A stretch of 64,000 nucleotides of DNA, from assembly GCA_025602905.1 (NCBI GenBank), contig JAHLKI010000016.1, forward strand, positions 620,001 to 684,000, given 5' to 3'. Origin of the DNA: Phlyctochytrium arcticum (lineage: Eukaryota > Chytridiomycota > Chytridiomycetes > Chytridiales > Chytridiaceae). Shown here piece by piece: positions 9,401 through 19,496 of this stretch (position 1 is its first letter; the number at the start of each line of letters is the position of its first letter). Below the pieces are notes generated by a model, which did no database searches, was not told the DNA's origin, and was given only the letters and a program-made list of their open reading frames with translations. A program made the translations under genes and the position numbers.

Positions 9401-12400
9401 ACAGTCTGCTTGCATTTCTGCAAAGTAGTTTGCATTCTTTTACATCTGCTTGTTTTTTCATGGGAAAGGAAGAGGAGCAGGCAGCGATCGATGACCTTGA
9501 CGCACACAATGCATTATCCGCTCTCAGGATCCTGGACATTGTGCACAATTCCGCGGGCGCTCACGGTCGCTCCCCTGTTCTAGGACATGACGCGACCTTG
9601 AAATCTATCCTATCTGATGTCTTGGAGTTGAAGGCGGTCAAGCCACCCCCTACAGTTCACGGAGAACTACTGGCAGGAAGTGAAGCTGTGGTTCAAATCC
9701 CAGCAAAGGCTGCGGATGTGTGGAGACACATGACTTCTCAGCTCAAGCAACCTTCTGTTTTGCAAGATATTCTAACCCAATTGCAAGAGAAATACCAGAA
9801 TCTAAATTATTGTGCTAGGTAAGCATATCTAGGTCTTTTGCGAAAAACTCCCACTCATTTCTGTCTAGTCCAAGTGCTATTGCGCAGCAATGCCAAGCAA
9901 TTATTGCGGTGGATGAGCATCTCCAGACCGCTGCAGTGGATGCTATCATACAATCCCAAAATCTCTGGCGCGATCGTGGAAAGGAATATTTCGTTGAATT
10001 GACTGCTGCGGAAAACGGATCTTCTCAAAACGGCGGCAACAGCGACACAGATGTTTGGGGACTTACTCAATTCGGTCGCATGGGTGCAACTACAGCGCAA
10101 CTACTGGATGAACAAGAAGCCGGCAATTGGAAGCTTGATGTGCGTACACTTGTTGAGAACCGACATAGCAGCGGATGGATCGTGGTCGAGCTCGCCCGAT
10201 ACTTTGTTCTTGGTAGCAAATCAATTGAGCTTGGGCGAACACCTAGCAAGAGCGAATCGCATGGATTGGCAGCAGCCAAACGCTGTGTGAGCGCTACTAT
10301 CGCAGCCTTTGTTCAAGAAATCCCAGACATGCATGCTCAGCTCACTTCAATTTGCCGAGGCCTTGTTCAAGGCAAGACAATTCCAATCACTGGCAGCTTT
10401 ACTGCAATTTTTGTGCCCGTGTTTAGATTCGCATTGGAAACTGGCCACGAGTACATAGATGTATTGCGTTGGATCATGTCTTTGGTGTATGAAGCATCCT
10501 TGACCACAGAGGATATCGCTGCCCAATGGCTCTCTCTCATCTGTGAGGAAGTGAAAGATGGTTCGTTCAGATTGTATGATTTCGGCGAAGGCAGCAAGTT
10601 TCTCATCTTGTTGCAGATCGAACGTTGGCGCTATTGGCCGCCGCAAGTAGAGACACTGTGGAGAAAGTTAGCCTGCCTATGCGACGCGAGTACATCGGTC
10701 AGATTTGCAATACACTTTTGCAGATTTCTAGAAGCGCAGTTTTCGATGATCAGCTTGAGAAAGGTAACGTTCTGCGGTTTGTACGGCGACATGCATATCG
10801 TCTAATGCCATTATGTTCTATCGTACAGCTAACGCACCTCTGACTTTACTGAATACTGTCCTTGGAACCCAACGCGATGATTCAGAATTTTATACCCAAA
10901 ATCTTGATCTGGTTTCGTTGAATGAGGACAATGCCCTCACAGATCTATTGCGTTGCATCCGTGGATGGTACGGCAATTCGACTCCAAGATCGGAAGGGAA
11001 GAAGCACAGCTCGCTAAAAGCTCAGGTTGCTCTATTTATCGCCGCTTTGATTGGTGAGCTCGACGTGGGAATCAACATGGCAAATTTCGTAATCGAAACT
11101 TCCAGTTTATGGATCGAGGTTTGTAGTCGGTACATTGCCAGAGCTCATTGTCCTAAATGTCTTTATTGGCAGGATGCTGCAAAATCATCGGATCAACAAG
11201 TATTCTCGCGGGAGCATCTAAATTGCTTGCTGGCACTCGTTACCGCGGTTGACAACGCCGAGTTCAAATCCCCAGAATCATGGAATGTCCCCGATAAAGT
11301 TCGCGCGAGCACGGGCCGAAATCTACTGCGACTCTTCTTACGCCAAGGTTTGTCAGCGTGATAGGTATATCATGCGTTCTTCAATACTCATCGACAAACA
11401 GAATTCGAAGAAAGTTCGGCACCCGTGGGCTCTCAGCGAATCTCAGCTGCACTTTTGGGGCGACTAACTCAGCAAATATCTGAGGACGTTCTATTCGAAG
11501 AAGACCCATCGCGAGAAAAGGTTTGTGGATGTTATCGAGTAGTTCATTTAAAAGTTCTCACGCATTCTTCAGCTTTACGAGCTACTTTTTGCACCTCACG
11601 AGGACGTACAGCGCTGCGCATTCTCGTTGCTGCGGCGACTAACTGCGATATTCATCCAAACCACTTCATTGCAAGTTGAGCTAAATGCCAGCAAGCAAAT
11701 CTTGCCCCCATTGGACCAGCCATCAGCAGAAGATGAAACAAGCCCGGACAATATCCCAGCGCCAGTGGTTGCTGAGAAACCAGTGGAAGAGGTGCGCGAG
11801 GAAAAGTTTCCAGAGCCGCTTGCTCTTGCGACATCCCGAGTTGTACCTGAGCACGACCATGAACCGCAAGATCGTCAGACAACGGTATGAGAAAATCGAG
11901 AGCGTGGAAATTGTTCTCTAGGGTCCAGTCATATTGATTTGTTTTTATAGCATGCCAACCAATTACTGGGTTATTTACTTTCGTGGATGCTGCTGTTCGA
12001 CCACTTTGAAGATGCCACATTCGATCTGAAATCCAATTATGTCTCCCACTTACGGCAACTGGAGACTCTACCGACTTTAATGCAACATTGTTTTGTCATT
12101 TTGGGCGTGGGATGGTCCCGGGCTCCATTTGATCTTACCAAGTGGGATGTGCGTGACTACGATGTCGCAGGTAAGTCAAGCTCTGATTCGTTTTGGGAGT
12201 GACCAGATATAGATAATTTCTTTTAGGTTTTGAGATTAGCTCAAAAGTAGCATTCCCACTCCTTGCAGCTCATTTGTACTGGCGGGCACTACGATACACC
12301 CCTTCGTTGGTCCGCAACTGGTGGTCGGAATGCAAAAATCGTCAATTGACCATAGCAGTCGACACGTACACGGAACGGTATTTCAGCCCCATACTTATCC

Positions 12401-13016
12401 GCGCCGAGATTGATGGTGTTACCTCAGTTGACAAGAGTGTACTTCCACCGGATTTGGTCATAAAAGCAGCAATGAATGAAGTGTCTGCGACGTACACTGT
12501 AGAGGATGCTACACTGGAAATGGTTATCCATCTTCCGACAAATTTCCCACTTCGTCAGGTCGATGTCAGGAGCGGAAATGCGGCAGGTTCAGGAGGGCGA
12601 GCGGCTGGAATCAACGAAGGCCGCTGGCGGGCGTGGCTGCTGAGTGCTAGTGCAGTTATGGTCAGCCAAAATGGAAGTATTTTGGATGCCATCAAACTGT
12701 TTGGAAAGAATATTTCATTACATTTTGAAGGTAAATCGAGCCAGGAGAAAATGTTCGGGGCGCATATTAACACTTGTTTTTTCACCAGGTGTCGAAGATT
12801 GTGCCATCTGCTACTCTGTTATCGGTGTAATCGATCGCACACTGCCTACAAAACAATGCAAAACATGCAAGCATCTGTACCATTCATCATGTCTTTTCAA
12901 GGTAAGCTGAATCAGCCGTTATTTTCCATCTCTTTTCGCTACTGACTTCTCTCGTAAAGTGGTTCAAATCAAGCAACCAATCAACGTGTCCCTTGTGTCG
13001 TCAACCGACATTTTAG
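6439..13016 (+). CDS. LTN1: Listerin, E3 ubiquitin ligase of ribosome quality control
   Basis: Listerin binds 60S subunits carrying stalled nascent chains and ubiquitinates the chain. The start at 6439 gives Met-Gly-Arg-Glu-Lys followed by KGNLQPAASSRAAELL, the conserved listerin N-terminus. Exon 1 is 6439-6494, exon 2 starts at 6555, exon 3 is 6734-6853, exon 4 is 6910-7104, and exon 5 starts at 7163. Many more short introns follow, so coding sequence is split across all frames. The body is a long HEAT/ARM-like helical solenoid. Near the C-terminus is the RWD-like domain (about 12340-12740) and then a RING-CH finger: VEDCAICYSVIG...C-x2-C-x3-H...CLFKWFKSSNQSTCPLCRQPTF, ending at TAG 13014-13016 after one last intron. 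The ending closely matches human listerin. No broken exon was noticed. Convergent with COX7A. Confidence 0.93.
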
Positions 13017-13275
13017 AAATCCCATTCCACACTTGTTCATTTTCCAATGTAATTTTGTACTTCATCCTCCATTCCTTTCACTGTCATCCTTCATTCACAA
13101 ACACATTCGACACGACTAGAAATAAGAGATCATAGTTTTCATGCGATAAATTCGACAATTCACACAAGCAGAAGCTTTCAATTGTACAAGACGTAGCGGG
13201 TCGAAATCAACAACAGGAAGGAAATTGACATGATATATTGGGGGTGCCAAGAGCGTAACCGGGCGGTGAAGGTAT

Positions 13276-13788
13276 CTATTCTTCGTCTTTCTGCAAGAGA
13301 AAAAACATCTCCAAATTAGAGGTCTGGCGATAAATCGCAAAGGTTGATATAACTTACGCCGAAGACAAGCTGTCGACCCCGATCGCTGGCAACTCCCAGG
13401 CAGACTACCAGGCCGCTGATGATGACAAAAAGTCCGGCAGCGTCACCCTTGCCACGGACATATGTTGGGATGTTGGACTCCTTCTGTATGATTGGGAAGA
13501 AATATGTGTGTAAGTTCAACGCCCCAAAACGCTATTTATAAGGCAAGTAGTAGGAGCCAGCAATTGAGTCCTTTTCAATCGCTGGCCAAGCTCCCACACA
13601 CTCTATACCATAATCCATCAGCCATTTGTGCTGTATACTTGCCTGCCAGAAAGTGCGTGCAGCCACTTGGCGCTGACGGAAGGCTAGGAAAGGGTATCGT
13701 TAGACGTGCAAATTCAAAAGCAACTCGCATTTCTCCTCCTGGACTCACTGATTTCAGAGGGGCGGATGATGGATCGGAGGATGCTCAT
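13276..13788 (-). CDS. Cytochrome c oxidase subunit 7A family protein (four exons)
   Basis: Small nuclear-encoded subunit of mitochondrial complex IV. Four exons were joined by hand: 13749-13788, 13643-13683, 13358-13483 and 13276-13290, giving 73 residues with all phases matching. The protein has an Arg/Gln-rich start (FRQRQVAARTFWQ), then KESNIPTYVRGKGDAAGL, which matches the COX7A pattern of xD/SNxPxxxKGGxxDxLL. A single transmembrane helix follows (LFVIISGLVVCLGVA) and the tail is FGKDEE. Intron 2 begins with GCAAGT rather than GTAAGT, a recognised minor GC-AG class with perfect flanking consensus (CAG/GCAAGT). The last exon has only five codons. The divergent N-terminus and small size make other one-helix respiratory subunits possible, but COX7A fits best. 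Confidence 0.75.
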
Positions 13789-14874
13789 GATGGGGATGGC
13801 AGAGGTCGTGAATTCCGTAGTCTGGTCGTTTGCATCAAATCAAATCTGCGTTGGTATTTCCCAAGCGGTTTTCGTCACGTGCCCGATGCTGTTGCCGGCG
13901 CAACCCGCGCGCCGGGTCCCTCCGAGTCCGGGCATTTTTTGACATTGCGAAATTGCGAATCGACATCCTCGAGGACGGGCCTTAGGGGCCTATATGCAAC
14001 CCCCGTGAAGCCAATATGCACTGCCAGTGGTGCTCTCGGTTTACAAGGGACGAAGAGGATCGGCAACCGGGATAAGATTGGTTTGGACGTTGCCTTCTTA
14101 TGGATCAAGTAGAAGATACGATGCTTATTTATATGAAGCTACGAAGCAGGGTTCAGAATGATGACAGTAAGGACGCATTGGCCTACAGCTCCACTGTATG
14201 ATGTGCTGCCTTGAGCTTCGAACAATCTGCATCACGCCCGCAGTCTATATTAAATGTAATCCTGGCATTGCAATAGCTCAACGATGTCTATGAGATTTGA
14301 GAATGAGCAGGTCTTAACCGAGGGCCACAATGCTCGCGAGTTAATCACTCTTGATGGCCTACTCTGGCTGGATGGCATCTTTGATTCAGTACCGAAACTA
14401 AGTCATTGGCGGTTTCGATGGTCGAAGGGATGATCCTTGTTAGCCTCTTATTAATGCACACCGACCGAATAGTAAACCGCATCCCCAATGTCCAAGTCCT
14501 ACGAAGGAGCTTTGTTAGATCTAAGATCCACTATACATCCGTATACCTAAAATGTTTGCCCGTAGCCCCTCCGATTGTCGTCAGATCTTCCACCGGCTGC
14601 GCAACCGGCGGCTTAGTGGCCGCTGAAGTTGCTGGAGTCTGGAGACGTCTCGTCCATTTCTCCCCAAATTAACAGCACCATTCTCCAGATCAGCGCACTC
14701 AAATACTGCCATCAAACCACCACTACCTCCTCACTCTTCCGTAGAGTCACTGCCTGTGACTTTTGCTCCCGCGCTTGTAAACCACGCGGAACATTGTAGC
14801 CCGTTTTGCGGTGATTGTGCTGTGATTGTGACCTACCTCAGTTCGTTGGTAACTGCAAAAAAGTCCCCGGAATA
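13789..14874. other. Intergenic between COX7A and VMP1 (divergent)
   Basis: About 1.1 kb shared upstream region of two divergent genes. ORFs here (for example one running through 13492-14112 on plus, and 14406-14672) have no recognisable protein character. No tRNA or repeat was identified. Confidence 0.4.
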
Positions 14875-16793
14875 ATGTCAGCAGAAGCATCTTTCAAGTG
14901 AGTCCAGCCAGAGCTTAAGTCTTGGCAGCTTTCCGAGCTAAACCAAGTTTTCGTTCCCAGGTCATACACGCCAGACCGGTTGAAAGAGGAGCTGAAAAGG
15001 CGAAAGGTAGTGGAGCCAAACGACACTCTTCTTGATGTTCTGACTAATTAGTGATTCATGCGTAGCTCCCATTGAATGGAAAGCGAGGAGCTATGCTTGC
15101 TCGCTTGGAGCAATACGAAACTTTATCTGGAGCAGAGTCAGAAGCGTCAGATCCTGGATCCCCGGTGCGCGGACCTCACTCGCCACAGGATGCACAAAGT
15201 CTTCCAGAAACCACCACCGTTGACCGTGTTGAAGCAAGGCGGCTTGAACTGCTCAAGATACGAAATGACACTCGCCTGTGGAACTCCCCGTTTGTTGTTC
15301 TAATGTATCTCGCGCTGTACCTACGCGACGCTTTGATAATGGGGCTGAAGGCCATGATTGTGCATATGAAGACCGTCATAGCAATCTTTGTGCTTTTCCT
15401 TGCAGGCGCCGGAATATACCTTTTAGAAGGGCCACATCAAGGGGTATGTGGTATTGCTACTGTCGCGCAAGTAATATAACCAACAAAAATCAATCCGCAT
15501 GCAGGCAGTCGCTGAACTGGAGTCAAAAGTCGTCTGGTATGGCTGGTGGCTGGTTCTGGGAGTAGCCTCATCGATAGGGCTGGGAACGGGTCTCCATACG
15601 TTCGTTTTATTTCTGGGCCCGCACATCGCTCATGTGACTATTACCGCCTACCAATGCCAAAGCCTTGACTTTGAAGTTCGCGGACCCGATAGGTACGGAC
15701 TGTTTGCTTAAATATCCCGGTTCAGCATCACTTACAGGTCACTTTAAAACAGTTTTGCTTGCGAAGCACCTACCGCGGGGGCGGCCACAGCAGCAGCAGT
15801 TACCGTCTGGCAAATCGCAAAGAAGGTTCGATGGGAGAGCTTTTTCTGGGGAATGGGCACGTCAATAGGAGAACTCCCTCCTTACTTCGTCGCGCGAGCC
15901 GCTGCCGAAGCAGGGCGTGATGATCAAGGATTCGCAAGTATTGAAAGTCAGCTGGCGAAGCCCAAAAATGAGAGGACATGGGGTGAACAAGGGCAGATTC
16001 TGATGTACAAGTTGGTTCAATCCTTGGGATTTTTCGGCATTCTCTTGTGTGCTTCGGTTAGTCATCATTCAATATGAAAAATGTCATGAGGTACTAAGGT
16101 CTTTGCTACAGATCCCAAATCCACTGTTTGACCTCGCAGGCATTGTCTGTGGTCATTTTGGGGTACCATTCATGACGTTTTTCGGTGCAACTTTCCTGGG
16201 GAAAGCAGTCTTCAAAAGCAGCATTCAGGTATTTACAATTGCTGCTTACCTTTGTGTTATGTGAATTGCAATTGATGTCGCCATTTCCCCTTGTAGACGT
16301 TTTCCGTCATTTTGATTTTGTCAGAAGATATTTTGGCATTCATCCTTGCAGAGCTAAAGGAACGAGTTCCAAGTGTGCACATGATTGTACAAAAAGTTCT
16401 GGATGAACAAGTCAAGAAGTATCAGAAGCGTGCAGACGGTGCTCATATTCCTACCAAGGTAAGGGCTTATCTGTCTATTCTATCTGCCTCGCCCCATATT
16501 TACCCGAGCACCTAGAATTCCGGCAAGACTGCGTACTTTGGCATGGCATGGAATGCACTGCTTGCTTGCATGATTGGCTACTTCTTCATTTCTCTGCTTG
16601 AATCATTGGCCATGGCACAAATGAAAAAGGAGCATGATCGTGAGATCCGCCGTCTGCAGCGTAGAGCCAGTCGACAGGTGAGACTTTTTTTGGTCGCGAT
16701 GACCGTTACGCGGAGATCGCTGACTTGACGCAATTTTATTAGCCTTCCAGAGAAAATCTGACTGCACCTGAGGCGCATGCCAAGACAGCATAA
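14875..16793 (+). CDS. VMP1: Vacuole membrane protein 1 (VMP1) with an N-terminal SAP motif
   Basis: VMP1 is an ER multispanning lipid scramblase of the VTT/DedA superfamily, needed for autophagosome formation and ER-contact sites. The start at 14875 gives MSAEASFK and intron 1 follows. Exons 2 and 3 together encode [20 protein letters not shown] then MLARLEQYE, a textbook SAP motif. An acidic/Ser linker leads to the VMP1 body: [20 protein letters not shown], later [18 protein letters not shown], then [20 protein letters not shown] and [20 protein letters not shown], all signature VTT-domain segments. The C-terminus has a last membrane helix ([20 protein letters not shown]) and a basic coiled tail. 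Introns are about 50-70 nt. The SAP motif is unusual for an ER membrane protein. Convergent with RCE1. Confidence 0.92.
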
Positions 16794-17237
16794 TGTATTC
16801 CCAGCACTTTACGCGACATACCACAACTTTCCATGTTTCAATTTACTAACCCAACTCTGGGACATCCGCCCCGTTTTCGTCGCAATCAACATAAAGTATT
16901 TCTCATTAAATTTATAGACCGCTGCTCGTTTGTCCTCTGTAAATATGGAGTGCGTCCACAACTTGTGGAGCAGCTGCAATGACCTCCAACATCATCTCGT
17001 ATTAGTGTCCGCTATTCACGCAAGTTCTTCACGACGTTCTTATTAGGATGGCAAATCAACCATCTTACGAATGAACAAAGTGGGCGCCCCACATTGCCAA
17101 GTTGAAACACCAAGATCCATGACATTTGCACATCCAAGTTATCCAAAATCCCAAGTTCTTTATGCGCGAAAAAAACCAAAGGATCAAACTCTACTGTATT
17201 CTAAATCTGAATTCTACATCTGTACAATCACCAGGTA
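16794..17237. other. Intergenic between convergent VMP1 and RCE1
   Basis: About 440 bp of 3' flanking DNA for both genes. An A-rich stretch and AATAAA-like motifs are plausible poly(A) signals. No gene seen. Confidence 0.4.
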
Positions 17238-18429
17238 TTACTGGTATAAGTCCGGAGTGGTAGCCGGAAATAATAGAACTCCAAATAGAACCATTCCAAG
17301 TAAATAACATCCAATCAACGCTAAAGTAAAAATCAAAAAGAAATTTCGCTCAAACATTTGTGGCGAAATGAGTCAATGTCTGACTATACCTATTCGCACC
17401 CCGCCTTGGTGTTCCATGACTGCTCCAAAATCTGGGAATCCCATCAAATTACAAAACATGTGCGGTATAACTGCCGCAATCAAATGGCCAGTTCGGATAT
17501 ATACAAAGGTGCTGAACCAACCGAATAATGTGGTATAGAAAAATTGGAGGGCTGTTTGGTAGACAAAGCTTTTAGGGGTGAACTTTGTGAACATGAGACA
17601 GGTACTAACCGACTTGTAGCGATGCCTGCCGAAGGGCAGCAGAGGTTCTACCGTTGTTGCGGTAGGTCTCCAGTCCGTGATGGAGATGCGCTGGAGCAAT
17701 CATGTAAATGATTGGCATGTGTCTTTCCGGGTATCGAGGGACATACCGAACCCGAAAAACATGGGTGAAAGAAACACCGTCTTTCCCATTCCCACGCCTG
17801 CTGCCTGATACATTGCAACCATGTATGAGCGGAATACAATCTCCTCCGCCAACGGTCCCTATCATATCCATGTGAGATTCAGCGGACAACCATCATAAGC
17901 GTCATTTGCACGTCGCTGCCCCCATACCACCACATAATTCCTCCAAATGAGGATATCTCCTGTGCCGTCACGGAAATCCCGGGCCCACGTTGAATACTTT
18001 TGTAAGGGAAGTGTCTTTTCGGCAAAATCGACAGATAGCGGACCGAGGAAAAGAAGTACCGCGAGGAGAAGTGGGAAGATGATGGCTGCGAATAGTCCTC
18101 TTGTTCGGATGCCAATGAGAGGCCATATCTGATGATCACATGTATTAATTGAAATTCTCACGTCTTGCCGACTCTACTGGACTTACATCTGACAAGGACT
18201 TCGCAGCTCCTATGTACAATAGCACTCTCATAACCAAAACAAACCCAAAGCAGCAGGTTCCGGCTGCGGCAAGGAATCGTCGTCGAATAACCCGTGGGTC
18301 ATTGCGACTTAGGGAGTGCGATAGACTTCCACGAAAGAGATAGAACGATCCGACAAATGTAGCTGTTAGTATTGCGCATACTGTATTGGCTATTGAGAGT
18401 GACAGTTGGGGTGGCAAGTTGCCCGACAT
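17238..18429 (-). CDS. RCE1: CAAX prenyl protease 2 (RCE1)
   Basis: Removes the last three residues from prenylated CAAX proteins such as Ras and a-factor-like peptides in the ER membrane. ATG at 18429 (MSGNLPPQLSLSIANTVCAI). The glutamate motif EExxxR is in GPLAEEIVFRSYM (about 17835-17855), and the F-x3-H segment FGFAHLHHG is restored by splicing out the intron that ends near 17697. Both are hallmarks of the ABI/CPBP glutamyl protease family. Several hydrophobic segments follow (FVYQTALQFFYTTLFGWFS, GHLIAAVIPHMFCNLMG). The true C-terminus lies in a further exon after an intron starting near 17390 (GTATAG...TTTAG): ALIGCYLLGMVLFGVLLFP...PDLYQ and TAA at 17238-17240. The unspliced frame would stop early at 17373. 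Convergent with VMP1. Confidence 0.92.
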
Positions 18430-18656
18430 ATTATGGCGGAGATGGCACGCACATACATCCGACTTCAAATCCAGATGTATAGCTCATTGATAAAATAGCA
18501 CCCTCATCAACCTCAACAGTGATGTGAGGACTTTGGCAACTTGTGCAATAGACCTCTGAACGAGAAAAAACGACATATCGGCGTTGGAAATAGAACCTTG
18601 CAAGGAAAGCAGAAGAGAAGGAAACCCTTCGTATTATTAAAATTTACACCCCGAAA

Positions 18657-18673
18657 CCCCCCCCCCCCCCCCC
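18657..18673. repeat. Homopolymer: 17 C
   Basis: A run of 17 C on the plus strand (17 G on the minus strand) just downstream of the LC8 stop codon, between LC8 and RCE1. It is in the likely LC8 3' UTR, where the transcript would carry a G-run able to form a quadruplex. Similar runs occur at 55181-55200 and 60382-60398. Confidence 0.9.
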
Positions 18674-18707
18674 AAACTGTTCTAATTATTGACAAATAAT
18701 TGGAATT

Positions 18708-19103
18708 CTATCCAGACTGTTAAAGAAATGGTTTAGTCCAAGATTCGTCAATCGCAGGCAAAAAGACGAAACATACCTTAAAGAGCAGAATGGCAATTTG
18801 ACCCAGGTAAAAGTAGATGAAGTGCTATTGAATGGGAAAACATCCTGATCAGTTCCTTTTTCCTCCAAGGGCAGCATCAAAGATCCATACCTTAGTCTCA
18901 TGTGTTACATAGGATCCAAAGTTTCGGCCAACAATGCAGTGCCAAGTTGGGTTGTACTTTTTGTCGAATTCTCGCTTGATGAATGCAGCAATGTCTTTCT
19001 CGATGTTGTACTTCTCCATTGCTTGGGTTGCACAGTCGACAGCGTCCTGCTGCATCTCTTCACTCATGTCGGCATTCTTGATGACTGCCTTTCGGTCGGA
19101 CAT
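18708..19103 (-). CDS. DYNLL: Dynein light chain LC8
   Basis: Dimeric hub subunit of cytoplasmic and axonemal dynein that binds short TQT-type motifs. Three exons: 18891-19103, 18777-18824 and 18708-18716, joined in phase to give the canonical 89 residues. The sequence starts [20 protein letters not shown], has the conserved core [20 protein letters not shown], and ends [14 protein letters not shown]. The final Ser-Gly comes from a three-codon last exon (TCT GGA TAG), which a simple ORF search misses. Near-identity to animal LC8 fits a flagellated fungus, though LC8 is conserved widely. Divergent from the HEATR6-like gene. Confidence 0.97.
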
Positions 19104-19496
19104 GGCTGGGGGTACTCTATAAGGAAGACAGAACGATACGCGAACGCGGGATAAGTACGGCTGGTGTCAGGAAGAGTTTCTGCCCACAACGGATAGCAAT
19201 GACACGTCGTCAAATGTGCAATCTGGGCCCCAAGCGTTCGACCCCCTCTCACACGGGGGTGGTGTAGGACGCGCGCGACGGCTTACCTGGATCAGCGCTT
19301 CCAGGAAGGGGAATAGTAGGGAGGAAAAGCAGTGGTGGTTGATGTATCGCGCTGTCGTGGGCAATGGGTGCTGTTGTTCGGTGGTCAAGGTCAAAGGCCG
19401 TTCAGATTTGAGCCGTGGGATTGCGTGTTTTCCGGCACGAAAGCTGACGGAAGCTGCGCTTTTCGGCCCGTTCAATTCGCAAGCGGAGTCTGCAAT
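19104..19496. promoter_or_regulatory. Shared upstream region of divergent LC8 and HEATR6-like genes
   Basis: Only 393 bp separate the two start codons, so this must hold both promoters. No clear TATA box. GC-rich patches and a TTGCCCAC/GTGGGCAA-type motif are visible but unassigned. Confidence 0.4.

Noticed and set aside
13492..14112. 206-codon plus-strand ORF
   Set aside because: Lies antisense to the COX7A exons, has no domain character, and its composition is not protein-like.
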